From: Clostridiales bacterium
Lineage (GTDB): Bacteria > Bacillota > Clostridia > Christensenellales > Aristaeellaceae
Assembly: GCA_004557125.1 (NCBI GenBank)
Contig: SFET01000025.1
Location: 1 to 64,000 of the forward strand
Direction: 5' to 3'
DNA length: 64,000 bases
Numbering within the stretch: the first letter of the stretch is position 1; every line of letters begins with the position of its first letter. Below are positions 26,562 through 34,912 of the stretch, piece by piece. Below the pieces are notes generated by a model. It saw only the letters and a program-made list of their open reading frames with translations. It searched no databases and was not told the origin of the DNA. A program made the position numbers and the translations under genes.

Positions 26562-27755
26562 ATGATGCTGACGGGCAAGAAGATCGTCGTGGGCGTGACC
26601 GGCGGAATCGCCGCGTACAAGGCCTGCGAGCTGGTGAGCCGACTGAAGAAGCGCGGCGCGCAGGTGCGCGTGGTGCTCACGGAGCACGCCTGTCAGTTCG
26701 TGCAGCCCCTGACCTTCGAGACCCTCAGCGGAAATCCCGCCTACACCGACTCCTTCGACCGCAAGTATGAGATCGGCCACGTGGCGCTGGCGAAGTGGGC
26801 GGATCTTTTGCTCATCGCTCCAGCAACCGCCAACTGCATGGCGAAGATGGCCTGCGGCATCGCGGACGATCTGCTGAGCACCACCTGTCTGGCGGTGCGC
26901 TGCCCGGTGCTGGTCGCGCCTGCGATGAACAGCGCCATGTGGCGCAACCCTGCCACCCAGGCAAACCTGGAATTGCTCAGGTCGCGGGGCCTGCGCTTCG
27001 TCGGGCCGGAGGCGGGCCGTCTGGCCTGCGGTGACGACGACGTGGGCCGAATGTCCGAGCCGGAGCAGATCGTGAAGGCGGTTGAAGCGATCCTCAATCC
27101 CCTGCGGGATCTGGAGGGGCTGAATGTGCTGGTGACTGCCGGGCCCACGGTGGAGCGCATCGATCCGGTGCGCTACATCACCAACCGTTCCACGGGCAAG
27201 ATGGGCTATGCGCTGGCCGAGGCCGCCCGGGACCGGGGCGCAAATGTGACGCTGGTCTCCGGCCCGACGAGCCTGACCGCGCCGCAGGGCGTGGAATTTG
27301 TGCGGATTGAGTCCAGCGCCCAGCTCTGCGCGGCGGTGCTGGAGCGCGGCGAAAGTGCGGATGTGGTCATTCAGGCGGCGGCCCCGGCGGATTTCCGCCC
27401 GAAGAACGTTTCTGACCGCAAGATCAAAAAGACCGGCGAAAGCATGACCCTCGAATTGGAGGCGACCACGGACATCGCTGCGGAGCTGGGCAGGCGCAAG
27501 CAGCCGGGGCAGATTCTGGTGGCCTTCGCGGCGGAGACCAACGACGTGATGGACAACGCCCGGGGGAAGCTGGCGAAGAAGAACGCCGACCTGATCGTGG
27601 CCAACGACGTCTCCCGCAGCGACGCGGGCTTCGGCGTGGACACGAACGTGATCACGCTGATCACCGCTGAGGACGTGCGGGCGCTGGAGAAGATGTCCAA
27701 GCGCGCGGCGGCGGATGCGATTTTGAGCCGCGTGCGGGAACTGAGGGACAGATGA
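26562..27755 (+). CDS. coaBC: bifunctional phosphopantothenoylcysteine decarboxylase/synthetase
   Basis: A 397-residue two-domain enzyme of coenzyme A synthesis. The N-terminal CoaC flavoprotein (about 1-175) has GVTGGIAAYKACELVS, APATANCMAKMACG, the substrate clamp VAPAMNSAMW and the active-site Cys of RLACGDD. The C-terminal CoaB synthetase (about 185-397) has VLVTAGPTVERIDPVRYITN, STGKMGYALAEAA and the KIKK loop. AAAGGGG precedes the ATG. Its stop overlaps the priA ATG. Confidence 0.95.
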   Translation: MMLTGKKIVVGVTGGIAAYKACELVSRLKKRGAQVRVVLTEHACQFVQPLTFETLSGNPAYTDSFDRKYEIGHVALAKWADLLLIAPATANCMAKMACGIADDLLSTTCLAVRCPVLVAPAMNSAMWRNPATQANLELLRSRGLRFVGPEAGRLACGDDDVGRMSEPEQIVKAVEAILNPLRDLEGLNVLVTAGPTVERIDPVRYITNRSTGKMGYALAEAARDRGANVTLVSGPTSLTAPQGVEFVRIESSAQLCAAVLERGESADVVIQAAAPADFRPKNVSDRKIKKTGESMTLELEATTDIAAELGRRKQPGQILVAFAAETNDVMDNARGKLAKKNADLIVANDVSRSDAGFGVDTNVITLITAEDVRALEKMSKRAAADAILSRVRELRDR

Positions 27756-29980
27756 CGCAGTACGCAAACGTGATTGTGGACCTCTCGGCGGGTGCGCTGG
27801 ATCGCATGTTCAGCTACCGCGTGCCCGAGGGCATGCAGATCGTGCCGGGGCAGCAGGTGCGCATCCCCTTCGGCCCGAGGCGGATCGAGGGCTTCGTGGT
27901 GTCGCTGACGGACGAATGCGAGCTGGATCCAGCGCGCGTGAAGGACGTGCTGGAGCCGGTGCAGGACTACCCGGTGGTGCTGCCGGAGCTGATGGAGCTG
28001 GCGGACTGGATGCACGAGCGCTACCTGTGCAATCTGGTGGATGCGCTTCGATTGATGATCCCTGCGGAGATGCGCAGCGGAAGGGTACGGATTCGCACGA
28101 AGCGCTTCGTACACCTCAACTGGAGCGGAGAACAGATTGACGGCTTCGGGCGGACGAATCCCCGCGCCGGGCGACAGATCGAGCTTCTGCATCAACTGCA
28201 GGCGGGGGATCTCGAGGCGGCGCAGCTCAATGCGTCGGCGCTGAAGGCGCTGGTGCAGCGGGGCGCGGTGACGGTCTACGAAGGCGAACAGCGGCGCACC
28301 CCCTCGGCGCTGCGGGGGTTCGTGGATGCACGGGAGTTTACGCTGACGGCGGGCCAGAGGCGCGCGGTGGCGGCCATCACGGAGGCCATGGATCGCGGCG
28401 GCGGGCGCTTCCTGCTCAACGGCATCACCGGAAGCGGCAAGACGGAGGTCTACATTCGCGCCATCCGCCACGCGCTGGAGCGGGGACAGACCGCCATCGT
28501 GCTGGTGCCGGAGATCGCGCTCACCCCGCAGATGGTGTCTTGGTTCCACGGCCGCTTCGGCGACCGGGCAGCGGTGCTGCATTCCGGCCTGTCCGCCGGG
28601 GAGAAGTTCGATGAGTGGCGCAGGATCCGCTTCGGCGAGGCACAGGTGGTGGTGGGCGCGCGCAGTGCGATCTTTGCGCCGCTAACCAACATCGGCGCGA
28701 TCATCGTGGACGAGGAACACGAGAACACCTACCAGTCCGAGAGCCGCCCGCGCTACGATGCCCGGGAGGTCGCCTGGCGGCGCGCGGAGAAGAACGGCGC
28801 GGTGCTGGTGCTGGGCAGCGCAACGCCCTCCATTTCCAGCTTCATGCGGGCCATGCCCGGCGTGCGGGCGGAGAACCGGCTCGAGCTGTTGGAAATGCGC
28901 GAGCGCGTCAACGGCCGCCCCCTTCCCGAGGTGGAGGTGGTGGACATGCGCGCCGAGTTCGAGCGCGGCAATCACAGCGTCTTTTCCGACAGGCTTTCCG
29001 ACGAGCTGGAGCGGTGCCTGAACGCCGGCGAGCAGGCGGTGCTGTTCATCAACCGCCGGGGCCACTCCACCTTCGTCTCCTGCCGCAAGTGCGGCTACGT
29101 TGTGAAGTGCCCCCAGTGCGACGTGTCCATGACCTACCACCAGGTGGAGAACCAGCTGCGCTGCCACTACTGCGGCAACACCATGCCGCCGCCGAGGACC
29201 TGCCCCCAGTGCGGAAGTTCCTACATTAAATACTTCGGCGCGGGCACGCAGAAGGTGGCCGAGGAGGCGCAGAAGCTGCTGCCGGAGGCGCGCATCGTGC
29301 GCATGGACGTGGACACCACCCGGGGCAAGGACGCCCACGAGCGCATCCTGAGCCGCTTTCGCTCGGGCGAGGCGAACCTGCTGATCGGCACGCAGATGAT
29401 CGCCAAGGGCCTGGACTTTCCCAACGTCACGCTGGTGGGCGTGGTTGCGGCGGACATGACGCTGAACCTGCCGGACTACCGCAGCACCGAGCGCACCTTT
29501 CAGCTGATCACCCAGGTGGCGGGCCGCGCGGGCCGCGGAGACAAGCCGGGCCGGGTGATCGTGCAGACCTACGATCCGGATCACTACGGCATCCAATTGG
29601 CGGCGGCACAGGACTTTCGGGCCTTCTACCGCAAGGAGAGCGCCTTCCGCAGGAGCGCGCTGTACCCGCCGTTTACGCAGATCGTGCGCATCGTGTACTC
29701 CGGCAAGGATGAGGAGCAGGTGCGCGCAGCTGCAGAGGCGGACGAGCAGCGCTTTGCCGCCTGGCTGGAGGAGAAAAACATGCGCGGCGACGCGGTGCAA
29801 CTGCGGGCTGCGGAGGCGCCGATCTCTCTTTTGCGGGGCGAACACCGCTGGCAGCTGTTTCTGAAGATGTACTTCAAGGGGGATCTGAACGCCGCATGCG
29901 CGCGCATGCAGGAGCTGGCCGACGCTGCGCCCGAGGGCGTGCGCGCCGAGCTGGAGGTCAACCCGGCGAACCTGTATTGA
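27752..29980 (+). CDS. priA: primosomal replication restart helicase PriA
   Basis: A 742-residue DEAH-type 3'-5' helicase that reloads the replisome at stalled forks. Visible are GITGSGKTEVYIRAI (Walker A), VDEEHENTYQSE (DEEH box), LGSATPS, and two zinc-binding clusters (CRKCGYVVKCPQCD and CHYCGNTMPPPRTCPQCG). Motifs V and VI are LIGTQMIAKGLDFPNVTLVG and QVAGRAGRG. Overlap with coaBC indicates coupling. Confidence 0.97.
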   Translation: MTQYANVIVDLSAGALDRMFSYRVPEGMQIVPGQQVRIPFGPRRIEGFVVSLTDECELDPARVKDVLEPVQDYPVVLPELMELADWMHERYLCNLVDALRLMIPAEMRSGRVRIRTKRFVHLNWSGEQIDGFGRTNPRAGRQIELLHQLQAGDLEAAQLNASALKALVQRGAVTVYEGEQRRTPSALRGFVDAREFTLTAGQRRAVAAITEAMDRGGGRFLLNGITGSGKTEVYIRAIRHALERGQTAIVLVPEIALTPQMVSWFHGRFGDRAAVLHSGLSAGEKFDEWRRIRFGEAQVVVGARSAIFAPLTNIGAIIVDEEHENTYQSESRPRYDAREVAWRRAEKNGAVLVLGSATPSISSFMRAMPGVRAENRLELLEMRERVNGRPLPEVEVVDMRAEFERGNHSVFSDRLSDELERCLNAGEQAVLFINRRGHSTFVSCRKCGYVVKCPQCDVSMTYHQVENQLRCHYCGNTMPPPRTCPQCGSSYIKYFGAGTQKVAEEAQKLLPEARIVRMDVDTTRGKDAHERILSRFRSGEANLLIGTQMIAKGLDFPNVTLVGVVAADMTLNLPDYRSTERTFQLITQVAGRAGRGDKPGRVIVQTYDPDHYGIQLAAAQDFRAFYRKESAFRRSALYPPFTQIVRIVYSGKDEEQVRAAAEADEQRFAAWLEEKNMRGDAVQLRAAEAPISLLRGEHRWQLFLKMYFKGDLNAACARMQELADAAPEGVRAELEVNPANLY

Positions 29981-30010
29981 TGAAAATCTATGTAAATGAG
30001 GTAGAAATAT

Positions 30011-30481
30011 ATGGCAATCCGAAAGATCGTGGTACTGGGCGAGGACGATGTGCTGCGCAAGCACGCGCGCAAGGTGGATACCTTTGACAAGCGGCTGTGG
30101 ACGCTGCTGGATGACATGGCGGATACGATGTACGAGGCCGACGGCGCGGGTCTGGCCGCGCCCCAGGTGGGCATCCTCAAGCGCGTGGTGGTCGTGGACG
30201 TGGGCGAGGGCCTGATCGAGCTGGTCAACCCGGAGATCATCGCCGCCGAGGGCGTGCAGACCTGCGTGGAGGGCTGCCTGTCCGTGCCCGGCAAGCGCGG
30301 CACTGTGGAGCGCCCCGCGAAGGTGCGGGTCCACGCGCAGGATCGCAAGGGCCGCCACATCGAGGTGGAGGGCGAGGGCTTCCTGGCCCAGGCCTTCTGC
30401 CACGAGCTGGATCATCTGGACGGCGTCGTCTATGTGGACAAGATGATCGAGGACGTGACCGACCAGTACGAGGAGGACTGA
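30011..30481 (+). CDS. def: peptide deformylase
   Basis: A 156-residue metalloenzyme that removes the N-formyl group from new proteins. The three motifs are GAGLAAPQVG, EGCLSVPG (Cys metal ligand) and CHELDHLDG (HExxH, two His ligands and catalytic Glu). AATGAGG precedes the ATG. fmt follows after 3 bases, so the formylation and deformylation enzymes share one transcript. Confidence 0.97.
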   Translation: MAIRKIVVLGEDDVLRKHARKVDTFDKRLWTLLDDMADTMYEADGAGLAAPQVGILKRVVVVDVGEGLIELVNPEIIAAEGVQTCVEGCLSVPGKRGTVERPAKVRVHAQDRKGRHIEVEGEGFLAQAFCHELDHLDGVVYVDKMIEDVTDQYEED

Positions 30482-30484
30482 CCT

Positions 30485-31417
30485 ATGCGCATCGTATTCA
30501 TGGGCACGCCGGAATTCGCCGTGCCCTCTCTGCGCGCGCTTCTGGACAACGGCTACGAGGTGGTGGGTGCGATCACCCAGCCGGATCGCCCGGCGGGACG
30601 CGGCCACAAGCTCACGCCCTGTCCGGTCAAGCTGCTTGCGCAGGAGCGCGGCGTGCCGGTCTATCAGTTTGAAAAGATCAAGGCGCAGGAGGGCGTGGAC
30701 TGCCTGCGGGCGCTGAAGCCCGAGCTGGTGGTCACTGCCGCCTTCGGCCAGCTGCTCAGCAAGGAGATTCTTGAAATCCCCCAGTACGGCACCGTGAACG
30801 TGCATGCGTCGCTGCTGCCGAAGTACCGCGGCTCCGCGCCCATCAACTGGTGCATTCTGAACGGTGAAAAGGTTGCCGGCGTGACCACCATGCTCACGGA
30901 CATTGGCATGGATACCGGCGACATGCTCATGAAGGCCCAGACCGATATTGGTGAGCTGGAGACGGCGGGAGAGCTGACGCAGCGGCTGTCGGAGCTGGGC
31001 GCGCAGCTGCTCATCGACACGCTGAAGGTCTATCCGAACGGGGATCTGAAGCCAACGCCCCAGGACGCGGCCGAAGCCAGCTATCAGCCCATGCTGACCA
31101 GGGAGATGGGCCGCATCGACTGGACGAAGAGCGCGGAGGAGATCGCCCGGCAGGTGCGCGGCCTGAATCCCTGGCCCTGCGCCTACACCGAGGGGGAGAT
31201 TGGGCGGTTGAAGCTCTACCTGGCCCGGCCCTGTGCGGCCGAGGCTGCGACGGAGCCGGGAACCGTGGTCGTCTCCGGTGCGAAGGAGGGCCTCAAGATC
31301 GCCTGCGGTGCGGGCTGGCTGGAGGTGCTGGAGATGCAGGCCCCCAACGCCAGGCGCATGTCCGCCAAGGCCTATCTGCAGGGCAAGAAGATTGAAATCG
31401 GAACCAAATTCAACTGA
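30485..31417 (+). CDS. fmt: methionyl-tRNA formyltransferase
   Basis: A 310-residue enzyme that formylates initiator Met-tRNA with 10-formyl-THF. It has FMGTPEFAVPSLRAL at the N-terminus, ITQPDRPAGRGHKL, and the catalytic block VNVHASLLPKYRGSAPINW, followed by the C-terminal tRNA-binding barrel ending in YLQGKKIEIGTKF. Full length. Confidence 0.97.
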   Translation: MRIVFMGTPEFAVPSLRALLDNGYEVVGAITQPDRPAGRGHKLTPCPVKLLAQERGVPVYQFEKIKAQEGVDCLRALKPELVVTAAFGQLLSKEILEIPQYGTVNVHASLLPKYRGSAPINWCILNGEKVAGVTTMLTDIGMDTGDMLMKAQTDIGELETAGELTQRLSELGAQLLIDTLKVYPNGDLKPTPQDAAEASYQPMLTREMGRIDWTKSAEEIARQVRGLNPWPCAYTEGEIGRLKLYLARPCAAEAATEPGTVVVSGAKEGLKIACGAGWLEVLEMQAPNARRMSAKAYLQGKKIEIGTKFN

Positions 31418-31433
31418 AACGGGGCGTCGGTCG

Positions 31434-33101
31434 ATGGATCAGGGAAACAACAGAAATCAGAATCGAAACGCGGGCAAAAGGGACGCATACGGGTCGAACC
31501 GGCGCGAGGATCGTCCGCAGGCGCGCAGGCGCGAGGACGGCCATGACCGGGATTCACGGCGCAGCTTTGACGGCGGCGAACGCAGGGACAGGTATGCCCG
31601 TTCCGAGGGCGACCGGGGCCGCGACGGGCGATCCTTTGACGGGCGTTCCGGCGAAAAGAAGGCCGAGCGGCGCTTCGATGGGCGGCCCGACGGGAAGAAG
31701 TTCGAGGGCCGGGAGCGCAGGCAGCAGCCGGGAAGATCCGGGCACGGCGGGCTCTCAGCGCGGGACGTGGCGCTGCGTGCGCTGCGCAGCGTGGCCCGGG
31801 ACAATGCCTATGCGGCCCAGGCGCTGGATCGTGAACTCAGCGGTGCGCGCCTCAGCGATGAGGATCGCCGCCTGGTCTCCAGCCTGTTCTACTTCGCGCT
31901 GGAGAACCGCCTGCACATCGAGCACGTGCTCGCCGCGCGCCTGAAGACCCGCCCGGAGCCGGAGGTCATGGACATTCTGATTCTGGCGGCGGCCCAGATC
32001 CTGTTCATGGACCGCATTCCGGACCATGCCGCCGTGGACGAGGCCGTGAAGCAGACGCGCCGCGCCCACAGGGAGGGCCTGACCTCGCTGGTCAACGGCG
32101 TGCTGCGCAGCCTGATTCGCGACCGGGATGCGGGCGAACTGCAGCTGTCCGACCGGGATGTGGATCCCGAAGCCTATCTCTCGGAGAAGTATTCCATCGC
32201 ACCGGAGCTGGTGCGCCGCCTGGTGGCGGCCTACGGCGTGGAGGGCACCGAGGAGATCGCCGCCTGGTCGCCGGAGCGCCATGCCGATACGATCCGTCCG
32301 AACCGCCTGCGCATGACCGACGCGGAGTTCGAGGGCTGGCTCAGCCGCAACGGCTTTGCCTGGGAGCGCGCGAAGGTGCCCGGCGCCTACAAGGTGTCCG
32401 GTGCGGGGCGCATCGCCGCCCACGAGGGCTTCCGAAAGGGTCTGTTCTCCATTCAGGGGCAGAGCTCCATGCTGGCGGCCTATGCCGTCGGCGCAAAGCC
32501 GGGCATGCAGGTGCTGGACGCCTGCGCCGCGCCCGGCGGCAAGACCTGCCTGATCGCGGAGATGATGATGGGCACGGGCCGCATCTACGCCTGGGATCTG
32601 CACGCACACCGCGTGGAGCTGATCCGCGCCGCCGCCCGCCGACTGGATCTGGACAACATCCGCGCCCAGGTGCGGGACGCGACCAAGCCCATGGAGAGCA
32701 TGGAGCTGGCCATGGACGCCGTGCTGGTGGACGCGCCCTGCTCGGGTCTGGGCGTGATGGGCGACAAGCCGGACATCAAGTACCGCCTGACGGGCGAGGC
32801 CATCGATGCGCTGCTTCCCGTGCAGCAGGACATCCTCAGCGCCTGTGCCGCCTGCGTGAAGCCCGGCGGAGTGCTGGTCTACTCCACCTGCACGCTGCTG
32901 CCGGAGGAGAACGAGAGGCAGGTCGAGGCCTTCCTGCGCCTGCATCCGGAGTTTGCGCCCGATGCGAACGACAAGTGGCTGCCGGAGGAATTGCGCACGC
33001 GCTTCAAGGGCGGCTGCATCCAGATTCTGCCCGGCAGGGACGGCCTGGAGGGCTTCTTCATCGCGCGGATGCGCAGGAAGGCGGACAGCTATGGCAGATA
33101 A
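31434..33101 (+). CDS. rsmB: 16S rRNA m5C967 methyltransferase RsmB with long disordered N-terminus
   Basis: A 555-residue NOL1/NOP2/Sun methyltransferase. The NusB-like domain starts near residue 105 (SARDVALRALRSVARDN). The Rossmann domain has the SAM site DACAAPGGKTCLIAEM, the motif IV cysteine in DAPCSGLGVMGD, and the catalytic Cys in YSTCTLLPEENE. The first 100 residues are unusual: almost only R, D, G, N, K, S with few hydrophobics, in repeats such as DGR and RRDR. The weak ribosome site and the 16-base gap suggest coupling to fmt. Confidence 0.93.
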   Translation: MDQGNNRNQNRNAGKRDAYGSNRREDRPQARRREDGHDRDSRRSFDGGERRDRYARSEGDRGRDGRSFDGRSGEKKAERRFDGRPDGKKFEGRERRQQPGRSGHGGLSARDVALRALRSVARDNAYAAQALDRELSGARLSDEDRRLVSSLFYFALENRLHIEHVLAARLKTRPEPEVMDILILAAAQILFMDRIPDHAAVDEAVKQTRRAHREGLTSLVNGVLRSLIRDRDAGELQLSDRDVDPEAYLSEKYSIAPELVRRLVAAYGVEGTEEIAAWSPERHADTIRPNRLRMTDAEFEGWLSRNGFAWERAKVPGAYKVSGAGRIAAHEGFRKGLFSIQGQSSMLAAYAVGAKPGMQVLDACAAPGGKTCLIAEMMMGTGRIYAWDLHAHRVELIRAAARRLDLDNIRAQVRDATKPMESMELAMDAVLVDAPCSGLGVMGDKPDIKYRLTGEAIDALLPVQQDILSACAACVKPGGVLVYSTCTLLPEENERQVEAFLRLHPEFAPDANDKWLPEELRTRFKGGCIQILPGRDGLEGFFIARMRRKADSYGR

Positions 33102-34158
33102 GCGGGAGGCAAGGATCGAGCTTCTGTCCATGAACGAGCAGGAGCTGATGGATTTTGTGGTCAATGACCTGGGCGAGAGCAAGTTCCGCGCAGGACAGAT
33201 CCGCCAGTGGCTGAACCGGGGCGTGGAGATTTCGGAGATGTCGAACCTCTCGAACGCGCTGCGCACGCGTCTTTCGGAGATCGCCGTGGCGAACCCGGTG
33301 CGCATCCGCGAGAGCTACAAATCCAAAATCGATGAGACGGAGAAGTTTCTCTACGAGCTTCACGACGGCAACCTGATCGAGGGCGTGGTGATGCGCTACA
33401 AGTATGGCGATACGCTGTGCGTGTCCACCCAGGTGGGCTGCCGCATGGGCTGCGCGTTCTGCGCGTCCACGCTGGAGGGCCGCGTGCGCAACCTGAGTGC
33501 CGGCGAGATTCTGGGCCAGGTGGTGGCCGCGAACCGCCACATTCAGGCCCAGGACGCCGAGCGCCGCATCCACAACATCGTGCTGATGGGCAGCGGCGAG
33601 CCCTTCGACAACTACGACAACGTGGTCAAATTCCTGCGGCTGGTGAACAGCCCGACGGGGCTGAACATTTCCATCCGCAACATTTCCCTGTCCACCTGTG
33701 GGCTGGTGAACCGGATCGACGATTTCATCAGGGAGGGCCTGCCGGTGACGCTGTCGCTGTCGCTGCACGCCCCCAACGATTCGATCCGGCAGAAGATCAT
33801 GCCCGTGGCCAACGCCTACGCCTATGAGGACGTGATCGCCGCCTGCCGCAGGTACAGCGAGGCGACGGGCCGGCGCGTGGTGTTCGAGTACGCGCTGATC
33901 AGGAACGTCAACTGCGAGGTGCGCTACGCCGAGGAGCTGGCGAGACGGCTGCGCGGCATGCGCTGCCACGTGAACCTGATCCCCCTGAACGCGGTCAAGG
34001 AGCGCAATCTGGAGGCGCCGACCAAGCAGGACGTGGCCGCGTTCCTCAAGCGCCTGGAGCTGAAGAACATCTCGGCGACGGTTCGGCGGGAGATGGGCGC
34101 GGACATCGACGGCGCCTGCGGCCAGCTCAGGCGGAAGTACATCTCGGAGCAAAAGTAA
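33091..34158 (+). CDS. rlmN: dual-specificity 23S/tRNA adenine-C2 methyltransferase RlmN
   Basis: A 355-residue radical-SAM enzyme that methylates A2503 of 23S rRNA and A37 of some tRNAs. The cluster motif is STQVGCRMGCAFCAST (CxxxCxxC), with GMGEPxxN represented as LMGSGEPFDNYDNV, and SLSLHAPND. The C-terminal catalytic cysteine lies in GACGQLR near the end. Its ATG lies inside the end of rsmB (11-base overlap). Confidence 0.96.
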   Translation: MADKREARIELLSMNEQELMDFVVNDLGESKFRAGQIRQWLNRGVEISEMSNLSNALRTRLSEIAVANPVRIRESYKSKIDETEKFLYELHDGNLIEGVVMRYKYGDTLCVSTQVGCRMGCAFCASTLEGRVRNLSAGEILGQVVAANRHIQAQDAERRIHNIVLMGSGEPFDNYDNVVKFLRLVNSPTGLNISIRNISLSTCGLVNRIDDFIREGLPVTLSLSLHAPNDSIRQKIMPVANAYAYEDVIAACRRYSEATGRRVVFEYALIRNVNCEVRYAEELARRLRGMRCHVNLIPLNAVKERNLEAPTKQDVAAFLKRLELKNISATVRREMGADIDGACGQLRRKYISEQK

Positions 34159-34189
34159 TTAACCAAACGCGAACCCCGGAGGAGAACAA

Positions 34190-34912
34190 ATGAAAGTATT
34201 TGTCAAGACGGATATCGGCAGAATTCGGCCCATCAACGAGGATTCCTACTACCTTCCTCGGGAAGGGGAGCGCTTCTGCGCGATTGCGGACGGCATGGGC
34301 GGCCACAATGCGGGCGAGATCGCCAGCGCCATGGCCGTGCGGGTCTTTTCCGGGGAGATGCGCGGCTGCAGATGGATGGATGGCGCGAGCATGCGCCGCG
34401 CGGTGGATCGCGCCAACGCTGCGGTCTATGCGCGCTCCCGCTGCGTGGAGCAGTACAGCGGCATGGGCACCACCTTCACCGCACTCGCGCTGAGCGACGG
34501 CAAGGCGCACATCGCCCACGTGGGCGACAGCCGGGCGTACCTGATCCGCAACGACGCCATCCTGCGCATCACCGTGGACCACACGCTGGTGGAGGAGATG
34601 GTGATGCAGGGCCTGATTACCCCTCGCGAGGCCAGGCGTCACCCCAAGCGCAACTACATCACCCGCGCGCTGGGCACCGGGGATCACGTGGAAGTGGACG
34701 TGGTTCAGATCGAGCTGATGCCGGGAGACGTGTTCTTCCTGTGCACCGACGGCCTGTCCAACCACCTGGAGGATCGGGACATATTGGAGATCACGCGGCG
34801 CGACGGCAGCTGGGAGGACAAGCTGCACGCGGCCGTGCAGGCTGCGCTGGATGACGGCGGCAGCGACAACATCACCGCCATGTACGTGGTGACCGGGGAG
34901 GATGACAGATGA
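34190..34912 (+). CDS. prpC: PP2C-family protein serine/threonine phosphatase (Stp/PrpC)
   Basis: A 240-residue metal-dependent phosphatase paired with the PASTA kinase next to it. The metal-site motifs appear in order: RPINEDSYY, ADGMGGHNAGEIAS, GMGTTFTAL, AHVGDSRAYLI, FFLCTDGLSNHLED and DGGSDNITAM. It is cytoplasmic. GGAGGAG precedes the ATG and the stop overlaps the kinase start (ATGA). Confidence 0.95.
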   Translation: MKVFVKTDIGRIRPINEDSYYLPREGERFCAIADGMGGHNAGEIASAMAVRVFSGEMRGCRWMDGASMRRAVDRANAAVYARSRCVEQYSGMGTTFTALALSDGKAHIAHVGDSRAYLIRNDAILRITVDHTLVEEMVMQGLITPREARRHPKRNYITRALGTGDHVEVDVVQIELMPGDVFFLCTDGLSNHLEDRDILEITRRDGSWEDKLHAAVQAALDDGGSDNITAMYVVTGEDDR

